Source: Phycisphaerales bacterium UBA1845
GTDB taxonomy: Bacteria; Planctomycetota; Phycisphaerae; UBA1845
Assembly (NCBI GenBank): GCA_002338715.1
Contig: DDIR01000062.1
Coordinates: 1 to 49,015, forward strand
Length of the DNA stretch: 49,015 bases
Direction of reading: 5' to 3'
The notes under the pieces were generated by a model. The model had not been told where the DNA came from. It saw only the letters and a program-made list of their open reading frames with translations, and ran no database searches. Below are positions 42,526-49,015 of the stretch, in pieces; the stretch's first letter is position 1, and every line of letters starts with the position of its first letter. The position numbers were made by a program, and so were the translations under genes.

Positions 42526-43389
42526 TCAGTCGAGCGGTTCGCTGTCAGGCGAATAGCGCGTGAGGTAAATCTGTTTGTGTTCGCCCGTGGCTTGAAGATG
42601 GAAATATCCCGGGCGGCGCGCTGAAATGACGCGCGGGTCGGACGTTGAAACGAATGTGCGGAAGACATCCGACTGACGACGAACCGTCCCCCGATGCGGA
42701 TAGATAGGCCGGCCTGCTTCACGATCACCCGGGGTGCGCTCACCGAGTGCATCGGCGATCATCGGCATACCGTACGACCAGATGATCTCGACTTTGTTAC
42801 CGCCTGGGTTCTCTTCATCATCGCCACCGGGAATATCTTTGGGTGGACGATTGATCGAGATTCGCGTCAACGGGCGTCCGTCAAAATAAACTTCATTCGC
42901 AACAGCCGGATCGCTCTCTTTTCCCGAGTAGGCGTCAGGCGAGTTGTCATAAGGAACACCATATCCTGGCGTCCGCTGGTCGGCGGTATTGAAATCGTAC
43001 GTCAATTTCCACTTGTTGCGCCGGTTCGGATCGGTCTCCGGATATCCGGCGACAGCCGACGGGCACTGAAACGAGCGGTATTCAACGTAAGGCCCAAGCA
43101 CCACGCCAACCGCGGTCGGGTTCTTCGGATCGAAGGGATCGTGTTGGTCGCTGACATGTTCCATGTACGGAACGCGATCGTTGTACTCGTAAGAGTACGC
43201 CAAAATGCCGTTCCACATGTTGGTGAAGTTTTTCTTGCAGGCGACTTGCTTGGCTTGTTCGCGCGCGTCACGGAGGCTCGGTAAGAGCAGACCCAGAAGC
43301 AGCGCGATGATCGAGACGACCACCAACAATTCGACCAGCGTAAATGCGCTCGTCGTTTTCAGCTGCCGATTTGTGGGCTGGGCGTACAT
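42526..43389 (-). CDS. Prepilin-like protein, second copy in window
   Basis: 287 residues from ATG 43389, with GGAGG ten bases upstream. The leader MYAQPTNRQLKTTSA ends at SAFTLVELLVVVSIIALLLG, so the residue at -1 is Ala, not the usual Gly (TTSA/FTLVE), which prepilin peptidase tolerates less well. The first helix continues LLLPSLRDAREQAK. The extracellular domain has one Cys pair candidate (CKKN, CPSA) and no obvious H-x-DG ending. Like the protein at 24965-25714 it belongs to the planctomycete pseudopilin family. Convergent with the CBM9-like gene; diverges from the GT4 gene. Confidence 0.78.
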   Translation of the reverse strand: MYAQPTNRQLKTTSAFTLVELLVVVSIIALLLGLLLPSLRDAREQAKQVACKKNFTNMWNGILAYSYEYNDRVPYMEHVSDQHDPFDPKNPTAVGVVLGPYVEYRSFQCPSAVAGYPETDPNRRNKWKLTYDFNTADQRTPGYGVPYDNSPDAYSGKESDPAVANEVYFDGRPLTRISINRPPKDIPGGDDEENPGGNKVEIIWSYGMPMIADALGERTPGDREAGRPIYPHRGTVRRQSDVFRTFVSTSDPRVISARRPGYFHLQATGEHKQIYLTRYSPDSEPLD

Positions 43390-43752
43390 TGTCCCCAGTC
43401 CTCCGTTTACTGGCGCTTTATCGGTACACACCCTTTGGATGCACTCCGCGCGCCATGCCGCTTCCCTTTACCACACGCAAATAGTCTAAGTTCCAATTGC
43501 GTCCAATACCAGCCCAAAGAATCGAATTCGATACTGAATTGTATCTAATTTGTTTCCACTGTCGTCATAACCGGCATAATCGGTACAATTACCTCCATTT
43601 TCGGGCGAATCCAGGATCCTCCACCGCCTTGGGCGATTCGGTCAAATCGGCTGGAATTGACTATTGCCCAAAGCCAACTACGACTAGATGTAGCGAACTC
43701 GCGGGCATTTGCTGACGCGTCGCTCGCGCAATCTGCTCGATTGAATCTACAG
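43390..43752. other. Divergent intergenic region
   Basis: 363 bases between the prepilin-like gene and the glycosyltransferase. A weak minus-strand promoter candidate is TTGGAC (43506-43501), 17 bases, TATTTG (43483-43478). An AT-rich patch at 43540-43590 contains CATAAT and TACAAT and may serve the plus strand, but no well-spaced -35 is seen. Confidence 0.4.
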
Positions 43753-45069
43753 ATGGAGACGTCTTTGCGAGTACTTTTTCTGGCAGCCGGCGCGGGTGGA
43801 ATGTTTTGCGGGAGTTGCCTGCGCGACAATCGGCTGGCGGCTGGTCTGATCGCGGAAGGCAAGGACGTATCGCTTTGGCCGATGTACACGCCGATCATGA
43901 CGGACGAGAAAGTCGTCGGATCGAGCGAAGTGCACTTTGGCGGACTTGGCGTTTACCTCGAGCAGGTCCTGCCGATCTTCCGGCGACACCTCGGACCGAT
44001 CGATCGCCTGCTTCGATCCACCGCGCTGCTGCGGATGGTCGGAATGTTTTCAAGCAGCACCACGCCGGAATCACTCGGACCACTGACGGTTTCCATTCTC
44101 AAAGGCCCCGACGGAAACCAGCGCAAGGAACTCGAAGACCTGGTGCGCGACCTTAAAGCCCTTTCGCCGGATATCATCAACCTGCCGAACCTGATGTTCG
44201 TCGGGTTGGCCCGCACGTTGAAAGCGGAACTCGGTTGCAAGATTGTCTGCACGCTTAGCGGTGAAGACATTTTCCTCGACCGCCTCCCGCAGCCGCATCG
44301 AAAGCAGGCGTTCTCATTGATTGCCGATGCTGCATGCGATGTCAATGCTTACGTTTCCGTCACCGAATATTTCGCAAACGAAGCCCGAGAGCATTTTTCG
44401 CTTCCGGGCGATCGCCTTCATGTCATTGCGATGGGGATCGATGTCGACGCGTTTGCTGCGCCGGACCGCAATGGCAATGACTCGTTGACGATCGGTTACT
44501 TCGCCCGCATTTGCGAAGAGAAGGGTTTGAAGCAGTTGGCAGAGGCGTTCGTGGCGCTGCGAAAAAACGGCGTCAACGCTTCGCTGAAAATCAGCGGGTA
44601 TCTTGGACGCTCGGACAAGAAATACTTTCACTCCGTGATGCGATACTTGCGCCGCAGCAACGTTGAGCAGCACGTGCAGCACGTCGAATCGCCGACGTTT
44701 GAAGAGAAGGTGGAATTCCTCGGTAGCCTTGACGTCCTTTGCGTTCCGTCGATCTATCGGGAGGCGAAGGGGTTCTACGTGTTGGAAGCGTTGGCCTGCG
44801 GCGTTCCCGTGGTTCTGCCAGCCCATGGTTCTTTTCCGGAAATGGTCGAGCGAACGGGTGGCGGTTTACTGTTCAAACCCAACGATATGAACGACCTCCA
44901 ACGGCAGATCGTAACGCTCGCAAACGATGTCGAACTGCGCCGGAGCCTCGGAAACCAAGGGAAAGCCGCGGTGGCCAACCACTATTCGGCAACGCTCATG
45001 CGGCAGCGCACGTGGTCACTGTTCGAAACGCTCGTGAAACCCAGCGCCGCCTCGACGACGGACGCCTGA
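43753..45069 (+). CDS. GT4-type glycosyltransferase
   Basis: 438 residues of GT-B fold. The N-terminus has the donor/acceptor loop LFLAAGAGGMFCGSCLRDN, then the central hinge GIDVDAF and IGYFARICEEKGLKQL, and the C-terminal nucleotide-sugar motif EAKGFYVLEALACGVPVVLP, the E-x7-E of retaining GT4 enzymes. It transfers a sugar from a nucleotide donor to an unknown acceptor in the cytoplasm. ATG 43753 is used because homology starts there; an in-frame TTG at 43657 adds 32 weakly conserved residues. No ribosome site is evident. A LolD-like ATPase gene follows after 19 bases. Confidence 0.85.
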   Translation: METSLRVLFLAAGAGGMFCGSCLRDNRLAAGLIAEGKDVSLWPMYTPIMTDEKVVGSSEVHFGGLGVYLEQVLPIFRRHLGPIDRLLRSTALLRMVGMFSSSTTPESLGPLTVSILKGPDGNQRKELEDLVRDLKALSPDIINLPNLMFVGLARTLKAELGCKIVCTLSGEDIFLDRLPQPHRKQAFSLIADAACDVNAYVSVTEYFANEAREHFSLPGDRLHVIAMGIDVDAFAAPDRNGNDSLTIGYFARICEEKGLKQLAEAFVALRKNGVNASLKISGYLGRSDKKYFHSVMRYLRRSNVEQHVQHVESPTFEEKVEFLGSLDVLCVPSIYREAKGFYVLEALACGVPVVLPAHGSFPEMVERTGGGLLFKPNDMNDLQRQIVTLANDVELRRSLGNQGKAAVANHYSATLMRQRTWSLFETLVKPSAASTTDA

Positions 45070-45088
45070 GAAGCTAGCCTACACCAAC

Positions 45089-45775
45089 ATGCTTGAACTA
45101 AACGCGATCAGCAAACAACACGTCACACGAAGCGAACCGTTGGTGATCCTTCGGGATATATCGATGCGGGTCGAGGGCGGCGAATCCGTCTCCATCATGG
45201 GCGCATCCGGATCGGGCAAGAGCACCCTCCTGAACATCATCGGCACGCTCGACAAACCGACCAGCGGCGATTTTTCCATCGACGGCGTGTCGCCTTTGAC
45301 CCTGTCGAACAAGGAGTTGGCCCGGTTTCGCAATCGACAGATTGGTTTTGTATTTCAGGATCATCATCTGCTTCCGCAATTGTCTGCGCTGGAAAACGTG
45401 CTGCTTCCGACGCTCGCGTTTTCAGATGTTTCGGGCGCGACGGATCGGGCCAATGAACTTCTCGATCGCGTCGGGTTGGCCCAACGCACCGACCACTTGC
45501 CGGCAGAGCTTTCCGGCGGCGAACGTCAGCGGGTGGCGATCGCCCGAGCACTGATTCATCAACCCAAGCTGCTTCTCGCGGACGAACCGACCGGAAATCT
45601 CGATCGCAAGTCAGCCGACGCCGTGACCGATCTTCTGTTTGAATTGCAGCGGGCTGACGCGTGTACGCTCTTGATGGTGACCCATAGCCCAACCTTGGCT
45701 GAGCGATGCCAACGCGGTTTTGAACTGTTCGACGGCACGCTCGCACCGACTTCGAGCCAACCGATCAAGACATGA
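45089..45775 (+). CDS. ABC transporter ATP-binding protein, LolD/MacB type
   Basis: 228-residue ATPase. Walker A is GASGSGKSTLLNIIG, the Q-loop VFQDHHLLPQLSALENVLLP is typical of the LolD/MacB/FtsE group, the signature is LSGGERQRVAIARAL, Walker B is LLLADEPTGNLD and the H-loop TH follows. In this group the partner is a four-helix permease acting mechanically on lipoproteins or exported substrates. No permease gene is adjacent here, so the partner must be encoded elsewhere. It follows the GT4 gene by 19 bases. Whether it serves lipoprotein release or another export route cannot be told. Confidence 0.87.
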   Translation: MLELNAISKQHVTRSEPLVILRDISMRVEGGESVSIMGASGSGKSTLLNIIGTLDKPTSGDFSIDGVSPLTLSNKELARFRNRQIGFVFQDHHLLPQLSALENVLLPTLAFSDVSGATDRANELLDRVGLAQRTDHLPAELSGGERQRVAIARALIHQPKLLLADEPTGNLDRKSADAVTDLLFELQRADACTLLMVTHSPTLAERCQRGFELFDGTLAPTSSQPIKT

Positions 45776-45839
45776 CCGGGCCGCTTAATTCGACGATGAC
45801 CTACACCCACACGAACTCTACCGGTAGAATGACCACACG

Positions 45840-47363
45840 ATGATTATTCCCAAACCACTTGAATTCAAACAATTGACCGGTTCGTTTCAACTGGATCGCG
45901 AATGCGTCATCGGCGCAACCGACGACGGAAACGCCGAAACGCTGGTGGGCGAGTACCTCCATAGCCTGCTGGTCCGACCGCCATTTGATATTCCACTTGA
46001 AGTGTCGCACTTTGCGGACAGCGCTTCAAAACGCACGATTCGTCTCGTCAAGAAACGAGCGAGCGACGGGAACGCCGAACAATACGAACTGAAAGTGTCA
46101 GATGGTGGCATTCAAATCGTCGCATCGACGGATGCCGGGCTGACGCGGGGGGTTCAATCGCTTTATCAACTCGCCTTGCAGCAGGTCAATGATCAATCAA
46201 ACGCTTCGATCCAATCAGTCAGCCTCCCTGCGATCGAAATGACCGACAAGCCGCGCTTCGTCTGGCGGGGGATGCACCTTGATGTGAGTCGGCACTTCTT
46301 TCCCGTTGACGATATCAAACGCTATCTCGATCTGTTAGCCGCCTTCAAGTTCAATGTGTTCCACTGGCATCTGACCGACGATCAGGGATGGCGGCTTGAG
46401 ATTGAACAATATCCCGAACTCACCCGCGTGGGTTCCGCGCCGCACGCCAGCGAACCGGGGCGAAGCGGGTTCTACACCAAGTCGCAGATTCGCGAAGTAA
46501 TTGCCTACGCCGCGCAGCGACACATCGAAGTGATTCCCGAGATTGACCTGCCCGGCCACACGCAAGCGGTGCTAGCCGCTTATCCCAAGCTGTCATGCAC
46601 AGGTGGGCCCTTTGAAGTGTCGCCCAAATCCGGCATACACAAAGACGTGCTATGCGTTGGCAATGAAGACACGTTCAAACTCGTCTTCGCCGTCCTCGAC
46701 GAAATCGCCGAGCTGTTCGTAAGCGGCTACATCCATCTCGGCGGTGACGAGTGCCCGACCGATCGCTGGAAGGAATGCAAGAAATGCCAGAAGCGTTGGG
46801 CCGACGAAAAGCTGAAAGATGAGAACGATCTGCAAGGCTACTTTACCAGGCGGGTCGTTGAGCATTTGAAAAAGGTCAACCGCGTGGGCGTGTTCTGGGA
46901 CGAAGTGCTCGAACGCGGTTTGCCGGCTGGCCATGTGCTGATGTCGTGGCGCGGGATGGAGCACGGCATTCAAGCCGCCAAGTTGGGTCTCAAAGTCGTG
47001 ATGTCGCCGCACACGCATTGCTACTTCGATTTCAAGCAGACCAACGATCCGGACGAACACGGCGCGACCTGGGCTGATCCGATCACCCTGGAAAAAGTCT
47101 ACGCCTTTGATCCGATTCCATCCGAACTCGACGCGAAGAGCGCGCACCATGTTCTTGGCGGACAGGCCAACGTCTGGACCGAGCGCATGCCCGACATGAA
47201 AACGGTGGAGATGATGGTGCTGCCGCGATTGTGCGGACTGTCCGAGGCGATCTGGTCGGACGCGAAGCATCGCAATTGGGACGATTTCCGAAAACGGCTT
47301 GCGGCGATCGCGCCGTGGCTCACCAAGAACTATAACGTGCATAAGCGCATCAACGATCTCTGA
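45840..47363 (+). CDS. Beta-N-acetylhexosaminidase, GH20
   Basis: 507 residues. An N-terminal GH20b-type domain (about 1-135) precedes the catalytic barrel. RFVWRGMHLDVSRHFFP opens the barrel, then FNVFHWHLTDDQGWRLEI, EIDLPGHTQAVLAAYP and the catalytic pair Asp303-Glu304 in HLGGDECPTDRW, with the substrate-binding VWTERM and WSD near the end. It removes terminal GlcNAc or GalNAc by substrate-assisted catalysis. No signal peptide is present (MIIPKPLEF), so it is probably cytoplasmic, acting on imported or recycled amino-sugar oligosaccharides. ATG 45840 has no strong ribosome site. Confidence 0.92.
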   Translation: MIIPKPLEFKQLTGSFQLDRECVIGATDDGNAETLVGEYLHSLLVRPPFDIPLEVSHFADSASKRTIRLVKKRASDGNAEQYELKVSDGGIQIVASTDAGLTRGVQSLYQLALQQVNDQSNASIQSVSLPAIEMTDKPRFVWRGMHLDVSRHFFPVDDIKRYLDLLAAFKFNVFHWHLTDDQGWRLEIEQYPELTRVGSAPHASEPGRSGFYTKSQIREVIAYAAQRHIEVIPEIDLPGHTQAVLAAYPKLSCTGGPFEVSPKSGIHKDVLCVGNEDTFKLVFAVLDEIAELFVSGYIHLGGDECPTDRWKECKKCQKRWADEKLKDENDLQGYFTRRVVEHLKKVNRVGVFWDEVLERGLPAGHVLMSWRGMEHGIQAAKLGLKVVMSPHTHCYFDFKQTNDPDEHGATWADPITLEKVYAFDPIPSELDAKSAHHVLGGQANVWTERMPDMKTVEMMVLPRLCGLSEAIWSDAKHRNWDDFRKRLAAIAPWLTKNYNVHKRINDL

Positions 47364-47471
47364 TCGCCGCCACCAAACGCGGCAACGGTTGCGGTCCGCG
47401 ACGTCCAACACTAACCTGCAAACGCCGACCAACGGGGGCGAATCAAGAATTACCAACAGGAACACACGCCA

Positions 47472-48881
47472 ATGGCATCACGTTTGAAATTTCACGGCGC
47501 AGCGGGCGAAGTCACCGGTTCGATGCATTTGATCGAGCACAACGGTAAGACCATCGCGCTGGATTGCGGTTTGTTTCAAGGCCGGCGCAAGGACGCCAAC
47601 GAAAAAAACCGATCGTTTCCCTGCAAACCGTCGCAGATCGACGCGGTCGTGCTGTCGCATGCCCACATCGACCACTGCGGCAAGCTTCCCCGACTCGTCC
47701 GCGAAGGCTTCACCGGTCCGATTTATGCCACGTCGGCAACAGTCGATCTGGTCAAGATCCTGTTGGCCGACTCCGCCCACATCCAGCATGAAGACGCCGA
47801 ATATTGGAATCGCAAACGGGTCAAACGCGGCGATGCACCGATCGAACCGCTGTATTCCAAGACCGATGTCGAAGACACGCTGAAGCTTTTTGAGTCGCGA
47901 CGCCTGCGCGAATCCTTTGAAGTCGTCCCGGGGATCACCGCGCGACTCCACGAAGCCGGTCACATGCTCGGCTCGGCTGGCATGAGTCTTTCGCTGGAGC
48001 AATCGTCGGGCAAACCGATTCGCATCACGTTTACCGGCGACCTGGGTCGACCTGACCTGGCGATTTTGCGCGACCCGGCTCCCCTTCCCGAATGCGACTA
48101 CCTCATCAGCGAAAGCACCTATGGCAATCGCATGACTACCAAGCCCGAAGGCATGCAGGAGCAGTTGGCCAAGGTCATCAACGACACCACTGAACGCGGC
48201 GGCAAAGTGATCGTCCCCGCATTTGCCGTCGGTCGCACGCAGGTCATCGTGTACTACTATCACCAGCTCGTTCACAAGGGACTCATCAAGAAACAGATTC
48301 CGATCATCGTCGACAGTCCGCTCGCGAGCAAAGCCACCGAAGTGTTTCAGCGTCATCCGGAAGTCTTTGACGAAGAAGCCGCGGGATTCAGAAAAGAAGC
48401 CGGCGCGATCTTCCGCTGCGACATTTGCGAATACACGACCAGCGTCGAAGACAGCAAAGCCCTGCATTTTCGCAATGAACCGATGATCATCGTGTCAGCC
48501 AGCGGGATGTGCGAAGCCGGGCGCATTCTGCATCACCTTAAAAACAACATCTCCAACCCGCGCAACACGATCCTCATCGTCGGGTATCAGGCGATGCACA
48601 CGCTGGGCCGGCGCATCGTCGAGAAGGTCAAAGACGTCAAAATCTTCGGCAAGACTTACGAAATCAAAGCCCACGTCAAAACGCTCAACGGTTTCAGCGC
48701 CCACGCCAATGCCGAGGAATTGCTCCAATGGACGACGCCGCTCGCATCCACGACAAAGCAGGCGTTCCTCGTCCACGGTGAACCCGAGCAGGCCGAAGTG
48801 ATGGCCGAGCACATGCGCGATGCCGGATTCGCCGAAGTATTTCTACCGCAAAAAGGCGATGTGTTTGACTTGAGCGCGTGA
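47472..48881 (+). CDS. MBL-fold beta-CASP metallo-hydrolase
   Basis: 469 residues with the metallo-beta-lactamase motif HAHIDHCG (His63, His65, Asp67, His68), GHMLGSAG, the metal-bridging TFTGDLGR, and the beta-CASP motifs A (ESTYGNR), B (VSASGMCEAGR) and C (VHGE near the C-terminus). This is the bacterial CPSF/YSH1-like group, generally regarded as RNA endo/exonucleases acting in RNA processing, though few are characterised. No KH or other RNA-binding domain is attached. ATG 47472 has AGGAAC about nine bases upstream. It follows the GH20 gene by 108 bases without functional connection apparent. Confidence 0.9.
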   Translation: MASRLKFHGAAGEVTGSMHLIEHNGKTIALDCGLFQGRRKDANEKNRSFPCKPSQIDAVVLSHAHIDHCGKLPRLVREGFTGPIYATSATVDLVKILLADSAHIQHEDAEYWNRKRVKRGDAPIEPLYSKTDVEDTLKLFESRRLRESFEVVPGITARLHEAGHMLGSAGMSLSLEQSSGKPIRITFTGDLGRPDLAILRDPAPLPECDYLISESTYGNRMTTKPEGMQEQLAKVINDTTERGGKVIVPAFAVGRTQVIVYYYHQLVHKGLIKKQIPIIVDSPLASKATEVFQRHPEVFDEEAAGFRKEAGAIFRCDICEYTTSVEDSKALHFRNEPMIIVSASGMCEAGRILHHLKNNISNPRNTILIVGYQAMHTLGRRIVEKVKDVKIFGKTYEIKAHVKTLNGFSAHANAEELLQWTTPLASTTKQAFLVHGEPEQAEVMAEHMRDAGFAEVFLPQKGDVFDLSA

Positions 48882-48888
48882 TCGGCAA

Positions 48889-49015
48889 TCAGCGAATGCT
48901 GATACCGTTGATCCCTGAGCGGACCAACTCGTCGATAACCAATTTCGGATCCATGAATTGAAACGGGACGCGCGCACCCGGTTCGACCGGCTGCTTTTCG
49001 TACATGCCCGCCAAC
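48889..49015 (-). CDS. C-terminal end of a gene running off the window
   Basis: On the minus strand an open frame enters from the window edge and ends at TGA 48889-48891. The last 41 residues include LAGMYEKQPVEPGARVPF, FMDPKLVIDELVRSGI and the end NGISIR. It is too short to assign. It converges on the beta-CASP gene with a gap of seven bases. Confidence 0.55.
   Translation of the reverse strand, partial: LAGMYEKQPVEPGARVPFQFMDPKLVIDELVRSGINGISIR

Overview
The window reads as chromosomal DNA of a planctomycete, probably near the Phycisphaerae. That placement is inferred from gene content: a Minf_1886-family protein otherwise seen in Planctomycetes and Verrucomicrobia, a membrane protein ending in a CxxCGYDL/CSECG zinc ribbon, two prepilin-like proteins, paired PQQ-type beta-propellers, a DUF3311/symporter pair and a giant UvrA. 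Base composition looks moderately GC-rich and even. No tRNA, rRNA, CRISPR array, transposase or phage gene was seen.

Layout. 1-9 kb: an SLC13-type transporter, a PSP1/RicT protein, a Minf_1886 protein, tatA, coaD diverging from pyrD, then the minus-strand run manC-ruvX-tatC. 9-18 kb: a UvrD/PcrA helicase diverging from acpS, two small membrane proteins, an M20 amidohydrolase diverging from scpB, selD, and a GspA/GspB-like pair. 18-23 kb: three small exported proteins, mtnA, a HSP100/Clp C-terminal fragment joined behind a zinc-ribbon membrane protein, and an unknown membrane protein. 23-26.5 kb: an aquaporin-like channel, a PhyH-type dioxygenase, a prepilin-like protein and a charged helical membrane protein, ending at a strong terminator. 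26.5-36.5 kb: eleven minus-strand genes with short gaps or overlaps (HemN-like radical SAM, chorismate-lyase-like, FAD oxidoreductase, DUF3311, sodium:solute symporter, thioesterase, EamA-like, two PQQ propellers, rsmJ, cyclophilin), starting below an extended -10 promoter. 36.8-49 kb: a 1673-residue UvrA, a CBM9-like protein, a second prepilin-like protein, a GT4 glycosyltransferase, a LolD-like ATPase, a GH20 hexosaminidase, a beta-CASP metallo-hydrolase and the tail of one more gene.

Main points. (1) selD is longer than a standard ORF call shows. It starts at 16181 and crosses an in-frame TGA at 16128-16130, exactly where other SelD proteins carry the catalytic Cys or Sec, so it is very likely a selenoprotein. 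(2) Seven REP-like palindromes of three families sit at gene ends. In all three copies of family A the outer TAG of the element is also the stop codon of the adjacent gene. (3) The UvrA has module order II-I-II plus a C-terminal domain present in two tandem copies. (4) Several accessory genes lack a recognisable function and are described as seen.
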